Shown here: piece after piece, positions 11,653-23,693 of the stretch
How the letters are laid out: the number at the start of each line of letters is the position of its first letter
Position numbering within the stretch: position 1 is the first letter of the stretch
Notes under the pieces: model-generated
Databases searched by the model: none
Seen by the model: only the letters and a program-made list of their open reading frames with translations
Told to the model about the DNA's origin: nothing
DNA from: Prochilodus magdalenae
Taxonomy: Eukaryota; Chordata; Actinopteri; Characiformes; Prochilodontidae
Direction of reading: 5' to 3'
Length of the DNA stretch: 64,000 bases
NCBI GenBank assembly: GCA_024036415.1
Contig: JAMWET010000950.1
Span: forward strand, 36,001-100,000
Made by a program: the position numbers and the translations under genes

Positions 11653-12221
11653 AAACTTAGGTTCAGTCTGGGACAGTCTCTCACCTGTGTTTGAGTTGTT
11701 TGGCATAGTCTTTCACTCCAGTCAGTCAGAATTTCATATCCTCACCACCATTTCCTTAGGCCAGAAACATACCGGAAACAACTATGTGAATGCAAATGAC
11801 AAGGCATAGCCAACAAATTCCAAGCACACAGTCCTTCTATACGTACTCACCATACCTTCTTATGTTAGTGCAGGGGTTAAAACACTTAAGCCATAAGACA
11901 TCCTATATGTTTATGTAAGAGAATCTTTAAGAATGACTTGCTTTAGCTGTTGAGAAAGCACACTGGTGGTACAACACAGTTAAGCTAGGCTTTTGATATT
12001 GCTCTTCTTACTCAATGCTCAAAATGCACTTTGCCCTTGCTTTGTGTTATCAAATGCGTCAACACACATTTTTTTAACACAGCAACTCACAATACCATCT
12101 CTGCATAACTCCAAGTATCTTTCTGGTCTTAGTCAGTATCATGATGTTGATGGGGATGCAGTAAAAGAAGGTAAATAAATAAATGATTTGTGCAGTACTG
12201 CACTACTGCTACACCAATAAA
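11653..12221 (+). other. 3' untranslated region of the sulfotransferase gene with poly(A) signal
   Basis: After the TAG at 11650-11652 the sequence has no further coding. The first clear AATAAA hexamers are at about 12175-12182 (overlapping AATAAATAAAT) and at 12216-12221 (CACCAATAAATGTGTG), the latter followed by a GT-rich stretch. A 3' UTR of roughly 0.57 kb is reasonable. The true cleavage site is unverified. Confidence 0.5.
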
Positions 12222-14524
12222 TGTGTGTACTACTGTTCTGAAAGTGGACTTGTCATAATAATAGTTGCTGTTTTCATTCAGTATAGATGTAGGCCTGTCC
12301 CAAATATTACATTACCATCTGATCAAAGTTGACTGCAATCCATTATCATGGCCATTAGATTTCACAGTCATATGTATGTGGCAACAAACTGAATTTTGGA
12401 ATTAGATGTATTTTAATCAGTTAGTGTGACGCAAACACATATGAAATTTACTAAGACACCTTTCTGGTGCTCACAAACAAACAAAAATCCCAACTTCAGT
12501 TGCGCGCTACTAGGTTTTGGCATTTAATAAGCAAGATAATTAATCAGCCAATTTGACCACTTTTAATAGTCGCATAAAATAACCATAATCAGGCAATTAC
12601 ATTGTTAATTGCTCTTAATTGTATGACAGCTAATTGCCAACTACAAGTCCATGATTGTGGCAGGTCTTTAGTGAACAGCTAATGGCTGCATTAACATACT
12701 TCTAAGAATGTATCTTCAGTTGCAGTTTTCCTCTGTTTCTAAATACAGACGCTGAAACACATCTGTACATTTACACAGTTTGCTTGTAAAGTGCCCTTAT
12801 ATCCCTAAAACCCTAAAAGATGTGATGGCAGATGAGGTGATGAGGTGGTAGACAGATACAATATGTTATTATTACAATCATATAATCATTAACACATTGT
12901 ATTTAATATTTCAAGTTTTGGGAGAAAATGATATTGTCTTTCCCCAGATTAATAAATGAATAGGATAACCAGTTCTTACATTCAAAGAACCTTCAAAGAA
13001 AGCTGAATGTTAATTTTATCATAACTTCATTCTCTGTTGGTTTTATATTATTTAAAAACAGCGATTCCAAACTTTTGAACACTAACAATTGCTATTGGCA
13101 CCTTCCAAAGCTGGACAGATGGAAATAAACCAACATCAAACCAAGTCTTATTACAATCCAGTGAAAACAGTAAGCATTAAAGGGATTGTTGGCAAACACT
13201 TATAGTTAAATATTACCCTGCCATTTCAGGATCTTAAATATGTCAACACTTCAGATGAGAGCAGTTACCAACTGGCTGGAAATGCAGTGCTGTTTCCTTT
13301 TTATTTCTATCTCTCAGCTCTCTTGTTACTCGGTTAAGAATTTAATGAGAAAGTATGAATCACGCCCATAGTCATCAGTGTATGAATCACAATCTCCTGC
13401 TTTTTTCAGTAATGCTGGAATTAAATGCTGCTGAAAGATTAGAGCCTCAGGTATGAAGTCACAGAAAAACAGGACATGCATTTCCACAAAAGATGCAGTG
13501 TCTCTGCTCCTCATGTTTTTCACGTAACTGCTACACTACGGTTGCTTGGGAAGAATTCAACAAAGAAACACAGTGGTGAATATAGAATGTGCGCTGTATA
13601 GTTTTTTATTTATTTTTAGTTTTTGTATAGTTTATTTCATGCATATTTAATATGTATATAATCATATGGTCAAATATGAATTTTGAGGTTTTCATGTAAG
13701 TATCTGTTGTTACTGTGCCATATGCAGGAGGCAAGAAGGTTCCGCCTCACTTACTTTTGACACATCAGTGTTGTTATGCTGAGACTGGAACTATTGGTAA
13801 TGCTGACCATCATTTCAACTTCAAAGCAGCAGAAGCCCAATGTCAGCACAAAAACGTGCATCATAGAATGAGATTAGCAAGAGATAATGTCAATAGCTCA
13901 CAACCCTTTTGAAGTTCCTGTCAGCTGCTTAAATTCTGAGTAGAAAATAGTTGTCGTGTAAAGAATGGACAAGCTTGCTCCCATCATATGGCCAGTGTTG
14001 TCTAATTATGTTGCGGTCATTGAGCATTAACAGTCTGGGGGAGAATTGCTAATGATGACTGTGATTGCTTTAGTGTGCTAACTAAGAGCCTGCCTTCATT
14101 TACAGGTTTTCACAATTGCTAAACGCTAAGCACAGATGCTGAAACACATTCACACGTTCACACATTTTGCTTCCAACAGAGGCACCACGAGAGACACCAA
14201 GCATGCTCTCCCAGGAGAAGGCTTATACTAGAACCAAAATGTATGTTTGATGAAATCATATAAATGTTACAGTACCAATAATCTAAATGTTTATTTTAAG
14301 CAAGGCTACATAGTCAAACTGGCACACAGTATTGTGTATTAAGCATAACTCTCATTACTTAAATATTATATCTATCCACCTACATTGATTACAGATCAAA
14401 CAAACCTAGTAAAGTGAAGCAATACTATTTCCTTACTCTTTGATAAGCTGCAAATCCCAAATGCAATTTCCAAACACACTGATTATAGTATGGCACAGTC
14501 TCAGTTTGTGCAGCCAGGAAGGGT
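12222..14524. other. intergenic, no gene seen
   Basis: AT-rich noncoding sequence. Two short stretches, about 12740-12785 and 14135-14175, share GCTGAAACACAT...TTACACA..TTTGCTT wording and are probably fragments of one old dispersed repeat. Nothing else was recognised. Confidence 0.4.
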
Positions 14525-14957
14525 GTTGTTAAAGACCTCAGTGTCACTGCTGGACTGAGAGTAGTCTACCAATAAAACTATCCAGTCAGCAGCATCCCGT
14601 GGCAGGAATCTGTGACCACTGATGAAGAACTAGTGTATGACCAACGCAAACTGTGCAGCAGCAGATGATCTGTCGTCTCTGACTGTACATTTACATGGTG
14701 GACCAGCAATGTGGGAGTGTCAAACAGAGTGGACACAGTGTTTAAACACACCACCACCACTGCAGTGCTGAGAATGACCCACTACCCACATACAGTACCT
14801 GCTCTGTAGTGGTCCTGTGGGAGTCCTGTGGGGGTCCCGGCTATTAAACAACAGGGTAAAAGGGGGATAACAAAGTATGTAGGGAAACAGTGGACTACAG
14901 TCGGTAAATGGACAGTGAGTGTAGATAAACGGAGGTGGTTTTAATGTTATGGATAGC
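14525..14957 (-). repeat. palindromic MITE family A, copy 2
   Basis: It contains GTTTAAACACACCACCACCA, CAGTGCTGAGAATGACCCAC, TACCTGCTCTGTAGTGGTCC and GGTTTTAATGTTATGG, blocks of a fish MITE whose two halves are near mirror images. It is the longest of the three copies in the window and has no coding capacity. Strand is arbitrary because the consensus is nearly palindromic. Confidence 0.75.
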
Positions 14958-16035
14958 GTTTAATACTCTGGGTGACATGATGATGAGACATTCAATATAT
15001 CATGACCAAAAACTGCAATACATAAAACTTATAAATAACTATATAAATAGCACAATAAATGGTGTCATTGTCATTGATTTAGTCTAAATTTAGACTGTAT
15101 ATTATATATATATATTCATTATATACTTATACTTATACTTATATACATACTTATATTTATTGGCGGGCCTACTATACAGTTGGTCTGAATATATAGATAT
15201 ATAGATATATCCACTTTTCAATGGAATTAAATGCTACTGAAAGACGAGGGGATGAGTGATGTCTTAGGTTCCATTCAGATTACATTATTTGAAACAATTA
15301 TAACTGAAAAAAGTCATCACTTAAATGTAGTAACTGTTTATTAATAGATTAAAACATCTCCTCTCACATGATGTCTTCCGGATGGGACTTCTGAACTGAC
15401 AACAGAAATTTGCACTTTGCACAACACTAACATTGAATAATCCACAGTTTCCTTGGAACCATGATCTCCACTTTAAGTATACAGTGAAGGTAGAGAATGG
15501 TAAATTATGTAATCTCTCTAAGACCAGCAATGTAGCTTTTAATATTAAACTTGCACTAACATGACTAATTCTACCAAATTGATCAAAACTTAATTTGGAC
15601 ATTTAACTGGAATATTTCAAAGCAAAATAATAAAGACACCTCTGAAACTTTACCAAATGTATCAGTAGTCGCTGTTTTGGTAATGTTTATACACACATAA
15701 AATCATTAAACCACAAATAAGGTTATTACAGAAAACGCATGTTTCATAGTTCTTAAGTTCTTTGGATCTAACTGTTTATCATGAGGCTATGAGGCACAGA
15801 GATGCAGTCTTACTACCTGGTGTAAAATGTAGAGGGTGTTGCTAAAATAAGGTTTCGCCAATGGATTAAAACCCTTTGTGCTTCAGTAGTGACATAAAAA
15901 TTGGTACAGCATAAATAACAACATAAAACAGCTTTTAAATTATGTAATTATAAATAGATCATACCCTAAACACTGTGAATTTCTCAGGTCTGAATGCTTA
16001 TTCGTTTTTTAATTTAGTTTTCTGAAGTTTAAACT
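14958..16035. other. intergenic, no gene seen
   Basis: AT-rich, with simple TATA/ACTTAT runs at about 15095-15160 and GATATA repeats near 15195. No exon, RNA gene or named repeat was recognised. Confidence 0.4.
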
Positions 16036-16727
16036 GCACTCATCCTCAAAAGATTGGTTGCACCCAGAAGGAAGTGTCAGATTGCAATGTTATTAGGAAG
16101 GAAGATTAGCAGGAACAATAAATGATGATAAATATTATATGGGCAATATTTACTGAGCTACACATACAGAAGTAGTGTCTCTCAGTATGACATTGGGCCA
16201 TCATGTTTGCTAATGCAACATGTCAGACGTCTCGGCATGGAGTTGTAGATGTTCTTAATGGTGCCCTGTGATAATCCATCCCATGCATCTTGAATATTCT
16301 CACACAGTTCCTGCAGATTTTGCAGTAGGAGTGAAGGTGGACTGACACCAGACCATCTGACTGTGTGACTCGTAACAATAAAATCTTGGTGCTGACTGCG
16401 GTGCCTCCACACACAGATTCGTTGGTCGTCTCCACCAAAAGCTGAAAATGACCCACTGCCATTCTGCGTCACGCCATGACAGTCTGGCATGACACTGTTG
16501 CAGTCTTTGGTGATGTTGATGCGGTGTTAAAGACAGAATGTGTAGTGATCTGCGTACATGTAGTTCTGTGTCGTGCAACCATCTGCCAATAGTGCTGGCA
16601 CTAACAGAATGAGTCATGGAGGCCATCACTGCTTGCTGAATGCCCGCACTCTTATATGCCAATTCTGGCTTATGTCACATGCACAGTCGAATGTGGATAC
16701 AACTATTCTTTTGATGGTGAGTGTAAT
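16036..16727 (-). mobile_element. internally deleted Tc1-like transposon, family B copy 2
   Basis: Inverted ends are visible: CACTCATCCTCAAAAGATTG near 16038 and, read on the - strand, CACTCACCATCAAAAGAATA near 16720. Translation of the - strand gives SASTIGRWLHDTELHVRR (end of the DNA-binding domain), then LTPHQHHQRLQ and SWRDAEWQWVIFS, the segment before the first catalytic acidic residue. The frame then shifts, giving NESVCGGTAVSTKI and later IQDAWDGLS and MPRR. The first helix-turn-helix is missing, which explains the 0.7-kb length against about 1.6 kb for intact Tc1 elements. It cannot encode an active enzyme. Confidence 0.8.
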
Positions 16728-17959
16728 GTGATAAGATGGTCTATATATGGAGTTAAAATTGAAAAAAGAAAGAAATGAAAAAAGAGACAGCTGTGTTTTT
16801 AAACAAAGCCAAATATCAGCTTTTTTGACTAAGGGGAAATTAACTAATGAGCAGTTGGAGACTCTTCATCTGCTGATAAACGTCTCTAGTTTACTGGTAC
16901 AAAGACAGATGGACTGCTCCTAAATTATAGGAAAACAAAGTAAACATTTACTCAGAGTGTCTCTCCAGAGTCTGAAGGGTTAAGTAGGCCCTGGGGGAAT
17001 AATCCTCCACCCTATACAATCAGTCTTTCCTCCGCAGCTGCTGACTCGGGGGATATTTCACAGCGGCTCGAGAATATATCCGCAGAAGAAACCCAATAGA
17101 AACAGGATTTAAGATGGAGGGAGAAGAGAAGCCATCTCTCTTTGAACTTAATCTGCAAGGCAACACAAACTGGCAATAAAGCGGAGTTTATGACACCCTC
17201 TGAGATGTGTTTCATTGGCTTCTCCATCCTGCTCTGACACACAAAGCCCTGAGTTGCCTGAGTCAGCCACACAGCTAATCGCCCATCTCTTCCCACCCAG
17301 CATCAGCCCCCTCGGTTCCTTTAATGCCCGCCGACAATTTTAGACCTGAGGAGGACGTCGGTGGTCAGTGCTTAGAACAGATGCAGCACAGAGATAGCAA
17401 GTTTTGGGAACAGAGAGCATGTGTGGAGGTGTGTGCTGCTTTGCGTGTTATGTAAGCGTGACTGCGTATGTGTGTGTGTGGCTTCTTGAGTGTGTGAGGA
17501 TAGCAAGCTGGTTTGCCATTTATTCCAGTCACTTAGTTACTTCAAACAACACCTACTTTACTGACTGCATTTAAAGGGCTCATATCAGGGAAAACCAAAT
17601 TAGCCTTACCTTAAACCAATAAGGGTTTGGAGTAACATGTGAACATAAAGGCTGAAGTAAACATTAAGCATTAAAATGTACTGTTCAGTTCCCAGTCCAT
17701 AAAGCTGCAAAACCACCATGCTTTGAATTCATTGTTTTTGTGATGTCATTAACACATAAGAGCCCAGACCCGTTTCCCCATAAGGAAAAATAATGAAGGG
17801 TCAATTATAAGATCATAAAAGATCAGTCTTATCGTGACAAAGAGGTCACATGGCGTCTTCTGCAAAAATTATAGAGTCATAATACTGGTAGCATATGGCG
17901 CAACAACAACAATTTCATAACTGGTATTCCATCATGGTGTTCTGGAAATGGCGTCAGAA
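16728..17959. other. intergenic, no gene seen
   Basis: The part around 16990-17380 is relatively GC-balanced and repeat-free (CTGACTCGGGGGATATTTCA, CTCGGTTCCTTTAATGCCCG). It could be a conserved noncoding element. A short GT-rich run lies near 17440-17480. No coding exon was recognised. Confidence 0.35.
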
Positions 17960-19226
17960 TGGATATATGTAATATAGAACATGGGTATATGTAATATAGA
18001 ATAGGGGTATATGTAATATAGAATAGGGGTATATGTAATATAGAATATGGGTATATGTGATATAGAATCTGGGTATATGTGATATAGATTATGGGTATAT
18101 GTAATAGAGAATATGGTTATATGTAATATAGAACATGGGTATGTGTAATATAGAATATGGGTATGTGTAATATAGAATAGGGGTATATGTAATATAGAAT
18201 AGGGGTATATGTAATATAGAATAGGGGTATATGTAATATAGAATATGGGTATATGTAATATAGAACATGGGTATGTGTAATATAGAATATGGGTATGTGT
18301 AATATAGAATAGGGGTATATGTAATATAGAATAGGGGTATATGTAATATAGAATAGGGGTATATGTAATATAGAATATGGGTATATGTGATATAGAATAT
18401 GGGTATATATGATATAGAATAGGGGTATATATGATATAGAATAGGGGTATATGTAATATAGAATAGGGGTATATGTAATATAGAATATGGGTATATGTAA
18501 TATAGAATATGGGTATATGTGATATAGAATATGGGTATATGTGATATAGAATAGGGGTATATGTAATATAGAATATGGGTATATGTAATATAGAATAGGG
18601 GTATATGTAATATAGAATATGGGTATATGTAATATAGAATAGGGGTATATGTGATATAGAATATGGGTATATGTGATATAGAATATGGGTATATGTAATA
18701 TAGAATATGGGTATATGTGATATAGAATATGGGTATATATGATATAGAATATGGGTATATGTAATAGAGAATATGGGTATATGTGATATAGAATATGGGT
18801 ATATGTAATATAGAATATGGGTATATGTAATATAGAATATGGGTATATGTGATATAGAATATGGGTATATGTAATATAGAATATGGGTATATGTGATATA
18901 GAATATGGGTATTTGTAATATAGAATATGGGTATATGTAATAGAGAATATGGGTATATGTAATATAGAATATGGGTATATGTGATATAGAATATGGGTAT
19001 ATGTAATATAGAATATGGGTATATGTAATATAGAATATGGGTATATGTGATATAGAATATGGGTATATGTAATATAGAATATGGGTATATGTGATATAGA
19101 ATATGGGTATATGTAATATAGAATATGGGTATATGTAATAGAGAATATGGGTATATGTAATATAGAATATGGGTATATGTGATATAGAATATGGGTATAT
19201 GTAATAGAGAATATGGGTATATGTAG
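17960..19226. repeat. 22-bp minisatellite, about 57 copies
   Basis: A head-to-tail array of a 22-bp unit beginning GGGTATATGTAATATAG. Common variants are AATAGG for AATATG, GTGATATAG for GTAATATAG, GTAATAGAG and GTATGTGTAA. A six-unit block with the same order of variants occurs twice, 132 bp apart, starting at 18131 and 18263, so the array has grown by block duplication. The - strand of the unit lacks stop codons in all frames, which creates a long repetitive open frame (18089-19234) that is not a gene. Array length in the assembly may be underestimated. Confidence 0.97.
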
Positions 19227-19228
19227 TA

Positions 19229-21589
19229 GAACAAGTTATCAGAACATTAGAGCTCTTAAATGGGTTGAACTAACTCCCCTAACCACATTGCACATCACCA
19301 TTTTCTAAATGAGGTCATATGTTTACCAACTGTCATGTGACCGCATCCAGGATGTTCGGTATAAGTCACTCAGGGACTCCATGCGTTTAGGTGAAGAATA
19401 AAGCTGTATAAAGAACTTTACAGACTTTTAAAAGGCTTGAGACACATACGTCACTGTGGGCTCTTCAGGGTTAAAACTGACACATTAAACCCAAAAATCT
19501 GTTTATTCAGCTTTTTGGCCCAACCTGTTCACACTCAGGTTATAGGAGAGTTTCACTGCAGGCTTTGAATGAGGCACAATACAGGACAGACATTTAGAAT
19601 TTAGGTCATTTATATAGTACTGTGTAACAGTCTGAGACCGGCCCGTAGTTACTTCATTTCTAGTCAACATGACTATTAAGTTTTTTCACTGGTAGGAAAA
19701 AGCATAAAATATATATTTCTCATATCAGTTTCATCTATTAAATATAGATGTACTGTCTTTTTCAGTGTCTAGAATGTTAACTCTTTTAAAGACACCAAGA
19801 AATTGATTATATTATCTTCAAGTACTTCTAAACACATTCAGTGATACTGAGCTCTGGACTTCAGAAGCAAACCAGTCTGTTTTATTCTCAGGCTAATGGA
19901 GAGGTTGGAAATGGTGATGTAAAATGAACTGTTGTATAAAACCACACAAATGTTAGAACTGGTGGTCAGTCTATTGCTCTGTGATGACCAGTAGCTCCAT
20001 TGTTTGATTTGAAGTTTTCTTGTCTCAGTAATGGCTTCTTGACAGGTACACATTCTTGCAGACCAAAAAGAGTTGGTTGGGGCGGCCATAGCTGCCCCTA
20101 CATTCTAATTGGCTGCCTCAGATTGCACCCAAATTTCTGACACAATGTTGAGGCAGGTGTTGAGGAGTTGAGGAGGCAACCATGTGCCTACCAAGTAAGT
20201 CTGGTCTGTCCTGTTTTGCCTGTAAGTGGAGAGTTGTTTTGCTTTTGGTGGAGCGCAAATTAAACAGAACTTCTCTGACATGTGCAAGCACAGGGACCCC
20301 CAGCCAGCAGGACACAGCTTTTCACTGTAACAGCAGTGCATTTTACCAGGGGTGTAGTTCTGCATATGGATAGTAAGGAAGTGTCCCTACCAATAGTTTG
20401 GGAGGGTAGAATTGTTCCTACAAATGTTTTGCCCATAGTCACACATCGAAGCTGTTTAGATGATGAATGAGAGCAATTAGCTAGTTATTAGACCAGATCT
20501 TATCCACAAGCAAGATCAAGTGTAATGTGGAGTTATTAGGACAATCAAAAAGTTTATAGACCTCTGGTTTACTGGATTGAATACTATAACAAAACCATAA
20601 CAATCCTACACCCTTGTGGGATTCTGCAAGCATCTGTTGGCTGTTGTGGCGTTGGTTCATGACAAGTAGAGTATAGCAGATATCCTGTTAATGAAAGCTA
20701 AACAACAACAAAAACAGAAGGAAAGCTGCCTCTCTGTCTCCACAGCACAAATTACCCCTCTCTTGGACAAAATTGATCACAGAAAGGTCAGGCAGAGGTA
20801 TTGCAAGAGGAAGAAATATCGACATTCCTGTTAAAATCATGGCCATGGGGATCCAGTGTGACAATATCTTTAAAGCAGTAGATAACAGGAAATGTCAATA
20901 CTGTTGAATACTGCGGCCGCTAATTAAAGGGCATAAAGGTAAAATTCAAAGGAGCAATAGCAGGGGTTTTCTACACCCGTGTTTCAGCTTTGGTCATTTT
21001 GGCCAATGGTAATGGGTAGCTCTGATTATCTATAGCAGGTTTTTCTAAATACCCTGCTTAGTACTTGGACTTCTGATGTAGCAAGAGCTTATGGAGCATT
21101 CAAAGCAGATGAGTCCAAGTAAATAGAGTCCCTGAGCACACATAAGCACTGCCATACGTCAGTCAATGCCTGTCACCAGTGCAGTCACACAAACACACGT
21201 CTCAACAGAGGCCCTCAGACATCACTTCACTGAAACAGACAGGACATGCAAGCAATATGCTTCAGGCAGCATGCTGCAGTCAATAGGACAGAAAAAAATG
21301 AGAATTCTATAGGTGGTGGAATAAATACATTCAAATGTTCCCCCTTCCTGTGCCAACCCTGTACAGACTTCACTTTCAGGTCACATGTTTCCAATATTAA
21401 CAAAGTAACAGAACTCATTGTTGTAATAACTGTCAAAGACATCAACACATTTACAATAACCAAATGTAATGGTTAGTGAATGGACAATGAGATTCATTCA
21501 GAAAGCATTAGGACCTGTGTAAAGGCTAAATCTGCTTTTTTGGGTGAATGAGGGGGATTCATCACTTCATCCATAACCATCTGTTTGGG
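19229..21589. other. intergenic with a small copy of repeat family E
   Basis: Mostly unique-looking noncoding DNA. The stretch 19892-19960 (GAGAGGTTGGAAATGGTGAT, GTAAAATGAACTG) matches the repeat pair at 42166-42300 and 44420-44570. Short open frames at 20100-20470 exist on both strands without recognisable motifs. No gene was supported. Confidence 0.4.
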
Positions 21590-22215
21590 TTCCTCCACCC
21601 TTAGAAGAATGAGTCAAACCTCAGCGCATAATCAGGACAGAGGAGAGCATCTTTGAAGGTAGTCTGCTTCAGGACATCTACAACAGTAGGGTGATGAAGC
21701 TCACTGGCGAAATTACAGCTGACCCCTCTCATCGTGGACATTACCTCTTCCAGCCACTTTCCTCTGGTAGAAGATTGAGGCTAATCAAAGCCAGCACAAC
21801 TAGACATTCTAACAGCTTTCCCACCAGTGCAGATGTGCTCATTAACCGCTCTGGACACCTGATATGTCAAACGTGAACTAACCAAATAGACACCCCGTAT
21901 TCTATTACAGCAGGTCCTCTGTGCTCGGTCCATCTACTTTTTGCACAGATGTTAATTTTTTAGCAAATGCTTAGATCCCTCTATAATATTCTCTACATAA
22001 TAGTTTTTACAGTCTACTCAATTCTGTCAACTCAGTCTCCTCAGGTCTACTTAGATCTGATACTGATATTCATGTATGCATGTTCACACATCTTATTCTC
22101 TTATTCTGTATCTTATTTATTGTTCATTGTATTAATTATTATATTTTTTCTGTAGTTAAATAGGGGTAACACTGTGTATGCTCTCGCCAAGACAAATTCC
22201 TTGTATATGTAACAT
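21590..22215 (+). mobile_element. 3' end of an L2/CR1-clade LINE, degenerate
   Basis: Translation of 21691-21873 gives ITADPSHRGHYLFQPLSSGR followed by RLIKASTTRHSNSFPTSA. This matches the C-terminal end of the reverse transcriptase polyprotein of fish CR1/L2 (Rex1-like) LINEs, where a D.SHP.H.LF..LPSGRR...K..T.R...SFFP pattern is typical. The following AT-rich tract ends in CGCCAAGACAAATTCCTTGT, wording characteristic of L2-type 3' ends. The reverse transcriptase core and endonuclease are absent, so this is an ordinary 5'-truncated dead copy. Confidence 0.65.
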
Positions 22216-22420
22216 ATTTGTGGAAAAAAGGTGCTTCTGATTTGCACATATTCCTGCCATTTTCAAAGAGCCTATATTTCCATTCACTGTACCTCCCCTA
22301 AACTTCATTAATGATTGTTCAGTTGTATCTTCATTTGAGTTTTTTTGTTTTGTTTTGAGTTTTTTTTTTATCTGACTCTTTTGCCAGCGGGCTAATGCCA
22401 TGTAGAAGTCAGAGCACTCT
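22216..22420. other. intergenic, no gene seen
   Basis: T-rich, with a run of nine T residues near 22360. Nothing else was recognised. Confidence 0.4.
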
Positions 22421-22424
22421 CCTC

Positions 22425-22645
22425 CAATGGTAAATCACAAGTCTACGTAATTAGAATAATGAAATGCTTGATTGCCCTCCCTTCGGGTGCCCATTTGGCT
22501 AAAACTGTGCTCCGTGAGGGCATGTGATGATTGCTAAAGCGCTCTGACACCGCAAGGAGTAATTAGCCATATTACAATTGGAAGTAATAGGCGTCATAAA
22601 ATTGAATCCTGAACTCCTTCTATATTTCATGAGATGGAAGCTTTT
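22425..22645. promoter_or_regulatory. candidate conserved noncoding element
   Basis: A repeat-free block that includes TACGTAATTAGAATAATGAA, GGAGTAATTAGCCATATTAC and ATTACAATTGG, that is, several TAATTA homeodomain-type cores and a CAATTG E-box. It is flanked by more ordinary AT-rich DNA. The composition resembles developmental enhancers found in vertebrate gene deserts, but it is only a candidate because conservation cannot be tested here. Confidence 0.25.
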
Positions 22646-23625
22646 TATAGACCCCAATGGGCCCATGGCCACTGGAGAGAGTAGGGTGCTTCAGCGCTAA
22701 CAAAGAAGAGGACTGAAAAGGCGGAAATCTGGAAGGAAATGGAACACTCTTGTCAGAATAGCCCTGATTATACCTGCACATCAGTTAGAAGGGTGTCTTT
22801 TTCTTTAACATATCCAGTTTGTGCTTGAAGTGCAGCATAATCACTATTCCACAATGACTTGCTAAGAGACATTACACATATAAGAGTCATTCGGCTATGT
22901 ATATGTGCGGAATGCTTTTTTTTTAGTCCTCCCAGATCTAACAACGACTCTGCCATTAATGTGCAGTTTGCACTGAATTACAGTGCACTGTTGTAAACAG
23001 TGTGTTTGGGCATGCTCAGTACAACACTGGAAAAGCATTTTTGCATGCATAGCGTATTTAGACACAGTCATTCATGTGCTACTCATGCAGTTTTGACCAT
23101 TACAATCATCACTACATTCCTGTAGGAAAATGGCAAACCTAGAACATGGTTCTTCTAACATTTTGGAATGGTGAAGTCCAGTATTTGTGTGTGTGTTTTT
23201 TATTATTATTATTCTGGTGAGATTTTTCTTTTACTTACTTTTAGTAATATTATGATTAATGAATAGTTTGCAATAATTATAAAGTCTTTGCTGTCCAGTT
23301 GTTTATGTGCAGATTTGAAACTCCCAGGCAATATTATTTGTGTTTGCCACACTCAGCACCACAATTAATAACACTTTTGTAAAGAAAGAGGAAATAAAGG
23401 TCATAAAAAAAAGTGTCCAGGTGATTGATTATCTAATATTTAGCTGAAGTAAATTTAGTTTTAAAAAAAAACAAACAAATTGGGATAGCTGCCCCTTTAA
23501 GAAAGAGGAGAGACGTCAGTAACATCACAGTGACCACAACCACAACCTAAAGATACTTCATGCTGTTTCATTGCATGTTCATTTAATTTCACCTAAGGTT
23601 GCTGCAAAATATGGGTATGTATGTG

Positions 23626-23628
<3 letters not shown>
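22646..23628. other. intergenic, no gene seen
   Basis: AT-rich noncoding sequence with short poly-A and poly-T runs. No exon or repeat family was recognised. Confidence 0.4.
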
Positions 23629-23680
<52 letters not shown>

Positions 23681-23693
23681 GTGTGTGCGTGTG
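23629..23693. repeat. (GT)n microsatellite
   Basis: About 30 GT units with a few GC interruptions near the right end. The tract is a potential Z-DNA former. Confidence 0.97.

Noticed and set aside
17960..19226. Regularly repeated units resembling a CRISPR array
   Set aside because: Units are directly adjacent with no unique spacers, and this is a vertebrate genome. It is a minisatellite.
18089..19234. A 381-codon open frame on the - strand
   Set aside because: It lies entirely inside the 22-bp minisatellite and is a periodic YYIYPYS-type translation caused by absence of stops in the unit. It has no start context, splice sites or homology.
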